From Atrichornis clamosus (lineage: Eukaryota; Chordata; Aves; Passeriformes; Menuridae): a stretch of 64,000 nt of DNA. Of this stretch, positions 39,601 to 51,654 are shown piece by piece. The translations under genes and the position numbers were made by a program. The stretch's first letter is position 1, and every line of letters begins with the position of its first letter. The stretch lies in the NCBI GenBank assembly GCA_013400975.1, contig WBMZ01012070.1:32739-96738 (forward strand). The letters are read 5' to 3'. The notes beneath the pieces are model-generated. The model was not told the origin of the DNA, did not search any database, and was given only the letters and a program-made list of their open reading frames with translations.

Positions 39601-41659
39601 CCCAGTGAAGTCATTACAACATTTGTCAAGGGTTTTAATCTCACCCTATATTAAGTATCTACTTATAACTGAGGGAATCTTACTTGTGAAAGGACAGGGT
39701 GTTCCCAAATGCCATCTAAGGCTGAAATAATTCCACAAGGAACTGAGAATCATCACAAGTATCATTACCTTCTTGTACAGGACACTTTGAGTTTGTTCTC
39801 AGTAACGTCAATAGCAACATGTATTTTAAAACAAAACATATGTGAACATAATGAACATTAAAAACAAAACTTAAAGCAGTGAAGCCTTAGTAAAGCCAAT
39901 GGTAATACCAGATAGTGCTACAGCAAGACTCTTAATTAAAAGTTGGAAAAAATAAAATAAAATACACTGCTCCTATTGTGAAAAAGCCAAACTTCCATTT
40001 CATCTTAAATAAGCTACATGGAGCAGTGACTTTACAGTTGACAAAGACATTGAAGCAGTAAAACCCTGCTGCTTGTGACGGGATGCAGGACAAAATGGTG
40101 ATGCAAAAATAGAGGGATAAATATAACTAAATGTGCCACTCAGAACACAGAAAGCTGAGGCAGGTGTTGTCATAGCTGTCAGCTTTCAGGTTCCTTCTTT
40201 CTTCAAATTTTTCAAATCATATCTTGATTCTTCCATAAAAACCATGGAAAATCAAAATAAGGACCAGATACAAGACTTTTGGTTTTAAATCCATAATTCC
40301 AAGTGTTTTGAAAAGCAATCTAAAACTGTTACATATCAGTTTAAAAAAAACCCTGCAACCCAATAATCTTGATTTTCTTTTCTATAATTCAAAACTCTGC
40401 TACTGAGAAATTAGGAAAGACAAGAGTTTCCAGAGAAAAAAATAATAGTTTTAAAATATTAAAGCTTCAGATAAAGCACATAAAAATACAATTAAATATT
40501 TTATAGAAAATATTCTAAAGTACTTCTTACTTGTAAGCAAGTAAGCTAGAAGAAATTTTAGCATGAAAACAAAGAGTTTGAACTTCTTAACAAAGTCTCA
40601 GAAGCAAAAGGATCCCAAGCAGTGTCATTACTGTATGGTCCGAAATGGGAAAATCCCCACCACTGTGAGACTGTTACAAAAATAGCCCACACTGGCAAGG
40701 GAGCCTCAACCTACTCCAGTACAGGAGGGAAATACTGGCAAGTGCTAACCTTGACCTCTGGCTGCGATATTCTCGTTTCAAGACTTGGAGCTCTACACAC
40801 ATATCCACCTATTTCTGTCGGAGTCTACTCCTGCTGCAAGCTATCCCTGGGCAGCCAGCCAGTGCAAAATCTCTCCAGCACAGAAGCCCCACTTAAGCCA
40901 TGGGTTTAACAGGAACATAATGAAGGGAGTGGCTGGAAATAACCTGCCCTTACAAGGCAATCACATTTCAGGATTCCCAGGCCACAGGGAAAAAGCATCT
41001 GTAAACAACAGAGTCTCTGGGTCCTGCCTTTCCCATCACCTTCTTCTCCTTGGAAAGGAAAGCCTTGAGAAACTTCAGTGAAAGCAGCAGCTCCAATGTG
41101 GGAAAGAGAATTTTTAGTGGCTTTGTTCTCCCTTGCACTGCCCCTCTATGGCTATGCATTTTTTCCCAGTCCTGTGCAATGTGAGAGCAGGGGAATGTGT
41201 GCTCCAGGAACCTCCTTGCAGACGGTGAGCTTTTTTCTTTATGCCTTCGTCTTTTCCGCTAGCTCGTAATCTGCCCCCTGGCTTCCCTGGGGCCAAGGGG
41301 AAGAGGGTGATCTTTATATAGCTGTCCTCAGGGACTGGGTGAATCACAGAGTAACATCTAATCCCTCTTGCACTCCTCAACTGTATAACATCCCAGCGGA
41401 ATACCAAGCCAGGGAAAATAAGTTGCAGTTTTATGTACAAAAATCGGGCAGAGATATCACATGCACAGTTAGAGCAATTATCAGTTTCCACCATAAAACT
41501 CAAACTAAAAAATTAAACAAAGGAAGAAAAAACAGAGACCAGAGCAGGTGCAGAAACCACCCAGAAAGGCCAAGATACCACGCCCTTTATTTTGGCACTT
41601 AATTTTTCATAAATTTAAAAAAAATTCAATAGTCATTGGGTAAATCTATTGCATGAGGG

Positions 41660-41680
41660 TTTTTTTGGTTTTTTTTTTTA
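41660..41680. repeat. Interrupted T-run
   Basis: Two thymine runs separated by GG. Possibly the reverse complement of an A-tail, but no retroelement body is recognised next to it. Confidence 0.7.
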
Positions 41681-43389
41681 CCGGAGAGGGCAAGGAGCCA
41701 TGTTTTTTTAAAAGCTTGGCCACCATATTTGGTATCTGAGCTGTATATCATGCACTGTTTGTCATTTCACGCCACTTAGAACAAATCCCAGCTGGCTGGA
41801 ATCCTAGTCCTGTGGACTGTGAGTCATGGATATTAAATGACCATCATGTGAGCTCCTGCATGCTGCTGTGTTTAGTGTGTGACACTGTAAAGTTGTACAG
41901 TATCTTATCACTGCAGATCATCAACATGAATACACAATTTTAGTGGGAGCATTTTCATAAAAACACAAAATAAATTATTTGTTTTAGCAAGAGACAAGTA
42001 AGGGGTAGGGATGCATGAAGATGGAGCAAAGGCACAGCATTTATGTGTTCTTCAGGGGACCAGTAAGCCACAGAAAATCAGCTGCTGTTTCTGTAGTAGC
42101 AGATCTGGGGCAAGAATGAAAAAGATACTGTCTGTAATGGAAGGGTTTGCAAGAAATTCTAAATCTCCTCATGGAAATCTTGTAGCAGCCTTTTTGATGC
42201 GTAATTATAATCCAGTCCAGTCTCATTGAAGTATCCTACCAGGATAAGGAACTGAACACAAGCACTTAAGAATTTGTCTCATAGGAACCAGAACAAATTT
42301 TAGGATTGATTAAAATACCAGTCCCAATTCAAAACAAGCAATGAGATCTTTTTCATTGACATGATGTGGACAACCCTTGAAGTGGATGGTTTTAGTTTAG
42401 CAGAAGCCCAAATTAGATTTACTGAGTAATCCATTTCATGTTAATGACATGCAGGAAATCTGTACTACAAATCAGGTTGGAAAAAACTTAGTGCAAGGGG
42501 AAAGCTTTGTTTTCAAAGAATACCTTTTCATACCTGGATTAGGTAGGTTTATTCCGTCCTAGTTATGAGCTGGGTAAGCTCCTGCCATCGGTGATAAAAT
42601 GAAAATCCATTTTAGACCACATACAGGAAAACCCTGTTAAGAGATAGATGTGAAAGCCCATTTCCATCTTCGCTAGCATGGTAAGTTGTTCAGGCTAGAA
42701 ATTGTCATTACCCAGTCCGAAGTGTTATCCAGTTACCTTCTGCAGGTTACTACGAGATCACGTAAGTCTGTATTGTTTCAGTTTTCAGTCACGGCTCCAA
42801 CAAAATTACTTCTCTTACTGCCGGTTCCAGCTTAGATCTGTTTTTCTGTCTTTGCATGTGTTTTTCTTCCTGGTAGCAGCTACCAGCTTCTTCCCACTAT
42901 CCCAGCAGTTTCCCCTACCTTTGCTTATGTTTCTACCACGTCATAGCAGTGTAGTTATCTCTCCTTAGGTCAGCAAAGACAGGCATTCATAGCTTGCACT
43001 TTCTAACACTTTTCAGGCACTGAGTCATTTAAAATGTATTGTGTTGCTTAAATTAAGCATTAAAAAATTTGCATTTGAAGTCTGTTCATGGGCCAAAACA
43101 GACAGCTAAAACTCACTACTGATTTTTTGTACAGAAGTCCAAGGGGTTTAGAGAAAAAAATATTACTTGAATCAGACGAGGAAAATTTATTCAAATTGAT
43201 CCCGATTTAATCAAAATCACCATTATAAAGACATCAGCAAGTCATACCAGAGGAGGATTAAAGCTGTTCAAGCACTGTACTCAAGTTACTGTGAGTGTCA
43301 GAGGAAAGTCAAACACTATGTTGGGTAGTATAAATAAAAACAGCACATTAAATATAGAGCTATGTCACTACAGCTCCAACCTTGCTTCC

Positions 43390-43401
43390 TTTTTTTTTTT
43401 T
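43390..43401. repeat. T-run
   Basis: About twelve consecutive thymines in AT-rich DNA. It is a simple mononucleotide run with no associated element. Confidence 0.75.
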
Positions 43402-45644
43402 AATATAGGTGCAAACTTTAAAAATGCTATTGAATTTGAAAAAGTTTAACAGAGAACATCTTCAATTATGGAAAATCTTTCATGGAAAGAAATTACCAAG
43501 GAGAAGCAGGATTATTCATGGACATACGAATGGATATTAGGTAAGAGATAAATCAGTCCTATCAAGCCACTGGGAAGACCAGGAAGTAATGAAATAAAGT
43601 ATTAACAAGGAAAAATACAGATTAAAAATTAGGGAAATTTTCATATCCATGTGAAGGCAAAATAAACCCAGATGCAAACGCAGAAACAAGGTGCCAGGAA
43701 AAGCAATGAAATTACCTTCACAGAGGATATTCAAGACATTGACCTGTGGGGAGTCACTTCAACATAATGAAATCAGAGCTTTCAAGATGCAAAAACATGA
43801 GCTGGGGAATCCACTCACTACCTTCTAACCCAAATCATCAGAAGTGGCTTCGGTGAGCTAAACATTATGTTGTCACCAAGTTGTCCATATTTATTACAAC
43901 CCAGTTTTCTTGAAATACATAGAATAGACTGACAAGTCTGCTGACAATGGCCTCATAACCTGAATATGACAGCAAGGCCAGATGCAGGTATCTAACTAAG
44001 AGTCATTGGTATTTTTCCAGGTCAAATCTTTCTTTTAATTTAACCTGCTTTAGTGGAATCATTTAAAAACTGTTTCTTGAAAGCATACTGAGATAAATTC
44101 TCAAGGGGATTTTTATGGATAGATTTGCTTTGCTTTTTTTCTAGCAAAGATTAATTCTTTTGCATATGGATTGGAAAGCAATTTTACAGTCAAAGCAAAA
44201 CTGAAGTCACCACTGCTTCCTCAAAGAGAGCACAGGCCTGTCAGTCTGATTCTGGTGTTTGGAAATAGAAATATTTTCTTCTTTTCTTTACACAACTGTG
44301 ATAGCAATCTGTAAGCCAATGTACAACTACAGTGTCTCCAGAAATTACACTGCTTGCAACAAATGCATTTTAAACTTATTATAATAGTGTACTCAAGAGC
44401 TCGAAATTTCCATGCCCACAGGGCAATATAGCACTACATTTGTGATTTGATGTCACAAGCATGTAGACTTCCGTTTTACAAATACTCTTCAAGAAAACAT
44501 TTAATTTTTCTCTCCAGGGAAAACATTAAATCCTACCTCAGAAAACTGTACAGAAGGAAGGAAGAAGATGGCCATGTTTTGTCTTCCAGTCACCAAAATC
44601 AAATCCCCTCCCCATACATATTCCAGCTTTAGGTTCATAGTCCTACTGCTCTGAACGTAAATAATAGAACTGGGACATATTTTACCCTTTATATTATATA
44701 CCCATTTGTAACATTCCAGAGAGTTTTTCTTATTTTCCAGGATTCTGGAGATCGATGATTACTTACAGTTTCTAAGGAAATAAGGTTTAGATGATCACAG
44801 TCTGTCCACTCATAGATTTCTCTTTCCTTCTCTCTTTTGAAACAACAGAGTATTTTTATTCACACTTGACTGGATGGATGAAGATGTCAAAGACAAAACA
44901 CTTCTATAAGTTTCCTGTTTGGGTAAAGGAAAAAGAACCAAGCTGGTTCTGCCAAAGGGATCCAGTGTGCGTGGCCAGAGATGGCACTCAGGTGGCCAGT
45001 CAGCACGTGTGTATTGGCAGGGCAACCTGCACCTCGCATGGCTTTGCCCTTTTCACACCAGGTGCTGCCACTCACCCACGTGGTCAGGTAAAACTCCCAT
45101 AACAAAGCTGGGACATCACAAATGATCCACTAAAAACCTGCTTCTCTCTTTGGAGAGTCATGTGGATTCCAGGCTCCGGAAGTACACAGCAGTGCAACAT
45201 AAAACACATCCCAGCACTGCCAAAGTCACATACGTGATGAGCCCTCAGGACTGCCAAAATAGAGGCAGATATCCATAATTATCTAATATCCAGCATTACT
45301 GAGGTTCTGCAACAAACACTCACTCAAACAGAGCACATGCAGGGCTTCAGATCTGTGTTTCTCAGCCAGAATTCATCCTGGTGTGCTCAGGAAGACACTG
45401 CTCAGCTTGGACTGCAAGCTAAAGATATTTGTAGCCACAGAAGTGTCCTGCCCAGTGCTGTGCAGTTCAGCGCAGTGGGAAGCCTACCTAGTGCACTGTG
45501 TTGGCAAACAGGCCTTTTTTGCCTCAGCTGTCATACATCATTTAAAGGTATTTCAGTTTTGAGTTTCTCCTGCCTTAAATGCATCCAGTTCATCACAAGA
45601 ACCAATGCATACACAGAATTTACTTGTACCTCATTCTAATCAGC

Positions 45645-45855
45645 CTCAAGTTGTGCTGGGGGCTACTTAGGAATATTAGGAAAAGGTTTTTCACTGGAAA
45701 GATGGAATAGTCTGCCCAGAGAAGTGGTGGAATCACAGTACTTGGAAGTGTTAAAAAATCACATATACATGGCCCTTAGAGACATGGTTTAGTAGTGGAC
45801 CTGGCAGTGTTAGATTACAACCTAAGTGATTCCAGGATTCTGTGATTCTATAGGA
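45645..45855 (+). mobile_element. CR1 LINE 3' fragment
   Basis: Forward CR1 3' end: 'aggaatattaggaaaaggtt' (45669-45688), 'tctgcccagagaagtggtgg' (45711-45730), 'gacatggtttagtagtggac' (45781-45800), 'ctggcagtgttag' and the tail 'ggattctgtgattctatagg'. The block that normally reads like 'gatgatctcaaaggtc...tcc' between 'cagtgttag' and 'caacctaagtgattc' is almost wholly missing, so a deletion of about 30 bases occurred. The 'catggtttagt' wording matches in reverse the copy at 55.5 kb, so the two likely belong to the same or related subfamilies. Confidence 0.9.
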
Positions 45856-46788
45856 TCTAGAAAGATTGAAATTAGTTAAGCAAACATGAACTGGAGAGAA
45901 ATTTACAGAATAGAATTCCAAAAGGCTTAAAAGTGCTATCTAGCCAACTGTCTAATTAAAATAACATGGTATTTATCTTCACATTTGCCCTGTTAGGCTA
46001 CAAACCACTGCAATTCTCATGTTTTACACACACAGCATTAAAACACTATCTGCAGAGTAGATACCCACACATGAACCTTCAAATTTAGAGGAGGAGAGTG
46101 GGCACTTAGAGGGCAAGAGCTGCCTGAGCAATTTCAGCAGTCTGCCGTATGATGGGATCCAGTCCGTTCTGGGAAACGGGCAGTGCGTTAACACCATGCA
46201 GTGAGTCTGGAGCTGGCTCTGGCATCCAGAGTGTAGGCACAGCCTTGGTCGCAGGGCTGAGAGGAGAGGGGCAGCTCAGACTGGCAGCTGCATTACTGGG
46301 AGCTGAAGTGAGAAAGGCTAAAGGTGGGGGTCAAATTGCTGCAGGAGCAAGGGTGACGGTATCTGGTTTCAACCAAGCAAATTATCTACCTGCACTTAAC
46401 TCCCTTACACATCCAGCATGTTCATTAACACAGTGATTTCTGTAAGACCTGACTCCATTTCGCATATAAATGTGCCTAAAAACCACCAAAGTCAAAGGAT
46501 GAGAATTAATTGCCCTTCTCAGTCAGCAGAATTGTGCAGAAAATCATCTTTAGCTTAACAGAGAGTGATTTGCAGATCCAAAGGATAAGAAATACTATGT
46601 ACCTTAACCAAGAAGAATGGCCAAGAGAAAATCTGGAATGGATTTTGCGGTGAAATAAAGTATTTAATAAGAACCTCTTCAAGAAACTTGCTCTAAAAGT
46701 TATTGTTCTCCACTAAGGTGAAGCTATATGAAGGGCGGAATGGGATAAGCCTTTCAGTGGGAACAGCAAGTTAAATGACCAGGGTTAG
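45856..46788. other. Unassigned sequence, no gene seen
   Basis: No gene or repeat recognised between the CR1 and the LTR. The 95-codon plus-strand frame at 46149-46436 (Gly/Ala rich) has no domain. Confidence 0.5.
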
Positions 46789-46810
46789 TGTATTGGTTCT
46801 GGCTGGGATG

Positions 46811-47235
46811 NNNNNNNNNNNNNNNNNNNNNNNNNNNNNNNNNNNNNNNNNNNNNNNNNNNNNNNNNNNNNNNNNNNNNNNNNNNNNNNNNNNNNNNNNN
46901 NNNNNNNNNNNNNNNNNNNNNNNNNNNNNNNNNNNNNNNNNNNNNNNNNNNNNNNNNNNNNNNNNNNNNNNNNNNNNNNNNNNNNNNNNNNNNNNNNNNN
47001 NNNNNNNNNNNNNNNNNNNNNNNNNNNNNNNNNNNNNNNNNNNNNNNNNNNNNNNNNNNNNNNNNNNNNNNNNNNNNNNNNNNNNNNNNNNNNNNNNNNN
47101 NNNNNNNNNNNNNNNNNNNNNNNNNNNNNNNNNNNNNNNNNNNNNNNNNNNNNNNNNNNNNNNNNNNNNNNNNNNNNNNNNNNNNNNNNNNNNNNNNNNN
47201 NNNNNNNNNNNNNNNNNNNNNNNNNNNNNNNNNNN
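46811..47235. other. Assembly gap (425 N)
   Basis: Undetermined bases. The gap falls within 25 bases of the left edge of an LTR. Open frames spanning it are artefacts of translating N as an unknown residue. Confidence 0.99.
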
Positions 47236-47473
47236 ATGGAGTTCATTTTCCCACAGCAGCCCTCACAGAGCTGTGCTCTGCACTGGTAGCTGGAAAGGCG
47301 TTGATAACACAGCAGTGCTTTGGCTGCTGCTGGGCAGCGCTGGCACAGCATCAGCACAGTCCCTCCAACATTCCGCCCTCCACCAGTGGGCTGATCCTGG
47401 GAGGGGACACAGCTAGGTCAGATGACCCAAACTGACCAAAGGAATACTCCGTACCACATGACATCAGCTCAGA

Positions 47474-47480
47474 TATAAAA
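47474..47480 (+). promoter_or_regulatory. TATA box of the LTR
   Basis: TATAAAA in the context GATATAAAAGC, about 130 bases before the AATAAA signals, as in an LTR U3/R junction. Whether it is still active cannot be told from sequence. Confidence 0.6.
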
Positions 47481-47605
47481 GCTAAGTAAAAAAATTGACG
47501 AAGAGGAGGCATTCATTATTTACAATGTTTGCCTTACAGAGCAACTGCTACATGTGCTGAAGCCCTGCTTCCTGGGAAGTGGCCAGACATAATTTGCTGA
47601 TGGGA

Positions 47606-47618
47606 AATAAAGAATAAA
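47606..47618 (+). terminator. LTR polyadenylation signals
   Basis: Two overlapping-context AATAAA hexamers (47606-47611 and 47613-47618) lie downstream of the TATA box and upstream of the U5-like segment, the expected place for the retroviral polyadenylation signal. Confidence 0.6.
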
Positions 47619-47790
47619 ACATCTTTTCTCTCTCTACTTATGCACGTACAAACTTCCACTTTTGCTTTAGTCAATAGCCTTATCTCAACCTAAAAGTCAT
47701 TTTCCGTCTTATTTTCTCTCCCATATCCAATTGAAAATGGGGAGTGATAGCGTGGTTTGGTGTGCACCTGGCCAATGTCAATACACCACA

Positions 47791-49024
47791 GGGAAGAAAG
47801 AGAGAAAAAGAGCAACCTTTCTGATGTAAATTTTAATTGATTAAGCCTGACTTTTCTTCCCTCTGTATTTTTAAATCAATCATAAGTGAATGATGTACAT
47901 TGCATGTATAAAAGTATGAGTCATGTAACCCTAACCTGACCTGACATTAGTGAGTTATGATTTTATATGGATATCACCAGAACACTCCTAACCAACAAAT
48001 GTGGCAAATCCCAAAGCAGGGCCCCAAAACACCTCATCATGTAAAACCACTGCCCAACACACCTTCCAGAGTAGCCAAAGAGCAGCAGAGTGGATCACAT
48101 CAAGAGCTAGTTCAGGTAGATAACACTGGAAACAGATGAAAGTGTCTCCTACTCACTGGTGATAGCCAGGAAAGCACTCTGACATGCCGCAAGATGCCAG
48201 GGAGGCCCAGAAGACCAAGTTGCCAGAGCATCCTTTCTTCCTTTGTGCAGGTGGCTGGAAGCAAGATACTCTGAGAAGCTGACAGGCCAATTAGAGAATC
48301 TGTGCAGAGAAGGATATTTACAAATATCCCACCTTTGTGGTTCTGAGGAACTTGAGAGAAAAAGTATCCCAAGGGGTCCAACTTAACACTGCAGCCTCAG
48401 TTACCACGTGAGAGATGGTGGTGACAGAGGGGGGCCTGAACAGCCAAAATAAACCAGTTTTGTTCTGTGGAACTTGGTCCAGGAAAAAATGGATTGTTCC
48501 TAGTGAAAGCTGTTGATGTATAAACAGAATCCAGCCATCAGTCTCATCACTGAACTAAAGTGCAAAGGCAGAAAAGGAGACCGAACCGAGAGATGTTGTA
48601 TCTGGCATAAAGCTCATACCCCTGAGGCCACCCCAGATAAATGAAAGGTGCTCCAGACTGAGACACTCAGCTGCATTTCAATTCACACATCAACATCAGG
48701 GAAAGTAGATCAAATGCACAGACGGCGGGAGAGTTTCTGTGGCAGAATGGGATTGCAGTAGGGATGAAAACAACTAGCAATGAGGAGAAAGGAGGCCAAC
48801 TACCATTACATCTGCCTTATATGTGTTCTGAAAAAGGCATTTCCATGCTGTCTTATGGCTCTTTTCAGTGGTCTATAAATGTGTGTACGGGTTGCTGTGC
48901 ACAGGTGCTGGCAGCGGGGCCTGCAGGGCAGCCCTATGAGGAGCAGCCGGGCTGCCCTGTGTTGGACACAGCCCGTTCCGGACCCCTCCAACGGCCCCAC
49001 CACAGGGCACGGCGGAGCCCAGTA
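47791..49024. other. Unassigned, GC-rich at the right end
   Basis: Mostly unique sequence. The last part, about 48880-49024, is GC-rich with at least eight CpGs and directly precedes a CR1 tail. It contains repeated GCAGCC/GGGCTGCC words that allow local stem pairing. Overlapping frames of about 90-100 codons occur in it on both strands without domains. Confidence 0.5.
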
Positions 49025-49103
49025 GCCAAGATGGTGGCACCTTGGGGAAAAAGGTGTTCCTTCTAACACAAACCATTTTGTGATTTTGTGGTTCTAATGC
49101 CAG
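49025..49103 (+). mobile_element. CR1-type 3' tail
   Basis: 'aaaaaggtgttccttctaac', 'acaaaccattttgtgatttt' and 'gtggttctaatg' follow the CR1 ending ('aaaggtcccttccaac', 'aaaccattctgtgattctgtgattcta'). Only the last 60-80 bases are recognisable. The GC-rich sequence to the left is not the usual CR1 3' untranslated region, so this is either a very short truncated CR1 or a composite element using a CR1 tail. Confidence 0.6.
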
Positions 49104-51383
49104 GGACCAACCTTGCAATATGACTGTAATATCAGTCATACATTATAGTAGTCATAAACAGGTTGATATGTGAATCCTGAAGTCTTGTGAGTCACATTTG
49201 GCCACAACAAGTTCCCATGCATCAGGTGAAATAAATGGTGCTGAGCATCCCAGCCAGGTAGGGAATGCATTTAAAGGCCATTTGTAACCATCTCTAAGTC
49301 TTGTGTTCAGTGCAGACTGCAATACAGAGGAGGGAACTACAAATGAGTTACTAGAAAACTGCTAAAAACAAATCTAACCACAGAGCTCTCCAAAGAATAT
49401 TTTATTTTGCTTTCAATCAACTTTATGTAGTCTCAGAGTCAAATTGTGTACTTACTACACCTACATATACATACCTACATATGCTTCAAATTGTCTTTCA
49501 TATTCAACACAGATATTGTTTGTGATTTAGTAGAAGAACACATGGAGCTAAGGATATTACTTCAAGTAGCTTGAGTGCCTTCTTACATCTAAGTGCATGT
49601 ACATATTAGAAAAAATTTCAGACAGAACTGCATGAAAATGTTTCTGAGGCATAGGAAAACTTTCAGCACTCTAATGTATTTACTGCACTCCCATAAGAAG
49701 CAGGACTTTAAAACAGACTAACCCGTGGGAGAATGTAACACACTTTTTGTGTGATGTGAATGTGACACTTTTTGTACAGAGGTAGACACCAAGTACAGTT
49801 GACCTGCCAGTAAAATCCCAGTTTATGAGACAGAATCACTTGAGCAGGTATCACCTATAAGGCCCTCTGCCAAGACAAACAACAGCATTTGAAAGCTGTT
49901 ATTTACCTTCTGTGTGGGAAAGAAAGAGCATCACACAGAGGGAGGTTCCAAGAAGAACGGGAAAGGAGGAAAATGGATTTGCAACGATAAGCTGAAAAGT
50001 TGGAAAGGGAGAATACCACATAAATAGTTAAACATTTGTGATTACATTTGCGACAGTAAGGATGTTGTTTGACTTAGCGTCCCTTGATTTCTTATCTAAT
50101 GTATTTAAGACAGTATAAAAATACAACAGGATTAAGAGAAACTAAGTAGAAGAGACATAGCAAGCAACTATGCCAAGGGTCATGATAGGTATTGTAAAAG
50201 CAATTACAATGAGCTTTCTCAGGGATGTTCAGATGATCTGGAAAGAAAGGTGGGTGGCTCAGGATCAGGAAGGTGACAGCTTCCTGGTGCCTTCCATGTC
50301 CTGAGTTGTGACAGTGCTGCAACTCACACTTCTGCAAAGCAGAATAAAAGCGTTTCTAAGTGCCCAGCCTAAAGCCACGACTCCACCCAGAGCTAAGAGG
50401 TTTTCTGAGATTCTGGGCTCAGGGACATCTAACAAGGCTGGGAATGAGGAAAGCAGTTAAATGTCAGAGGATAAAGGAATTGAGGCAGAAAGAGACAGCT
50501 GTTTCTCTGGCACAGGGCTAAACTGTCTGGTGGGAGACTTTGGCAAAAGCCCATGGTCTGCATGTTCCTATTGCTGTTGAGAGGAACTGGGCTTTGTGTA
50601 CAATTATGTAAACAAACAAATGACCTCAAGACTTTCCAGATTTGAACCCATTTTTTATCCAGATACACCCTCTCTCCTGCAAAGCCCCAGTGTTCAGCTT
50701 GCCATGAAACCAAAAGGGCAATCAGGCTATCATGCCCTGGTTTGCATGGTGAAGTAGCCCAGCAACAAGCAATGCAAAACTAAAATACACATTGCTTCAT
50801 CCATTAATCTGCACTCTTCCTTTTCCCTTTTAACCGTGATGAGCCACAGGGAAAACAAAGAGCTGTTCTCATCAGACTTTGGATGAAGACATTCCTACTT
50901 TAATCACAAGAAAAATTGATTGGAATTCACAGGGTCTGTGTTTTCAGATGATTTGGGAGATGCTTTAAATGACATTTATTGCTATATTTTATCAGTTTCA
51001 GGACACAGCACAGAAGAATGCAAAATGAAAATAACAATAGTTGACTTGATATTTTGAACTGAAAGATACAATTCATTAGGAACCTGAAAGAAGCCCGGGA
51101 CTGCTCTGACCTTATTGGTGTCATGTTTTATTTTACACATACTACAAATCCTAGAAAGGGTGGGAAATCCAAGCAGATTAAAAATCTTGTAAATTCTGCA
51201 AAAAGCTGGCTTGCAGAGAAGATTTTCATAGGCAAACACATTTTCTTGATTTACTTGCCATCCAACAGTGTTCTAAGGCTGAGGTTAATAGCAGCAAACT
51301 AGAGTGACTTGCAATAGAGATACTTAATGGTCCTGTAACATATTTGATAACTGCACAGCAGGGGTTCGCAGGAGCTGGCTGAC
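49104..51383. other. Unique AT-rich sequence, no gene seen
   Basis: No repeat or exon recognised. The rightmost few hundred bases (from about 51260) look like ordinary unique sequence leading into the inverted repeat, with a weak extension of its pairing back to about 51362. Confidence 0.5.
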
Positions 51384-51654
51384 AAAAATTGCGGTGCTCT
51401 GCTAGGTTAATCTAATTAGAGCTCTTCCTTGCAGCTTCAATTGACAGTTTGGAAACCTGTAGACTTCTCTAAACATAGACAGCCTTCCATTTGCTGCAGT
51501 TCAAGAGAGGACCCTCTTTTTGCACTCTTCCCTTGAACTGTTTCCATGGAATGCTGTCCATATTCAGAAAAATGTACAGGTTGCCAAACTGTCAACTAAA
51601 GCTGTAATGAATGGCTCTAATTACATTCAAGTAGCAGAGAGCATTGCCATTTTA
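51384..51654. repeat. Long imperfect inverted repeat
   Basis: The left arm (51384-51505) and the reverse complement of the right arm (51532-51654) align over about 120 bases with roughly 25 mismatches and 3 gap positions by hand count, near 78 percent identity, around a 26-base centre. Best core: TTGACAGTTTGG then AACCTGTA, matching over 21 positions with one mismatch (left arm 51441-51461). Other shared words are TAATTAGAGC (outer part), GACAGC and TTCCAT (inner part) and GTTCAAG next to the centre. No coding frame explains it. Possible natures are a decayed palindromic (hairpin-type) DNA transposon such as those behind some ancient vertebrate conserved repeats, a conserved non-coding element built on an inverted duplication, or a long-hairpin RNA. 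The sequence alone does not choose. Confidence 0.85.

Larger units (their letters stand above)
36671..45644. other. Long unique stretch, no gene seen
   Basis: Nine kilobases without a recognised repeat family or exon. There are T-runs at about 41660-41680 and 43390-43401, and somewhat more balanced composition at 37660-37980, 40620-41350 and 44900-45110. Frames of 95-129 codons occur in those parts on both strands and overlap one another. None has a domain, and starts do not have consistent context. Very old repeats could be present but undetectable by eye. Confidence 0.5.
46789..47790 (+). mobile_element. Avian ERV LTR interrupted by gap
   Basis: The left edge TGTATTGGTTCTGGCTGGGA (46789-46808) and, after the gap, 'tggagttcattttcccacag', 'gttgataacacagcag', 'gctgggcagcgctggcacag' and 'gatgacccaaactgaccaaa' match, from memory, the U3 of a common avian ERVL-class LTR. 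A TATA box (47474-47480), AATAAA signals (47606-47618), the CTTATCTCAAC word shared with the LTR at 13.4 kb (47679-47689) and an ACACCACA end (47783-47790) complete an LTR layout. Without the Ns the element is about 577 bases. No internal retroviral genes adjoin, so it is probably a solo LTR, unless the gap hides more. A clear target duplication is not visible. The terminal TG/CA is present. Confidence 0.8.

Noticed and set aside
40620..41503. Four overlapping frames of 95-129 codons as a possible gene
   Set aside because: They lie on both strands, lack domains and have no consistent exon boundaries.
46775..47435. Open frames of about 190-215 codons on both strands
   Set aside because: They exist only because the 425 undetermined bases translate without stops; the real flanking residues are LTR sequence.
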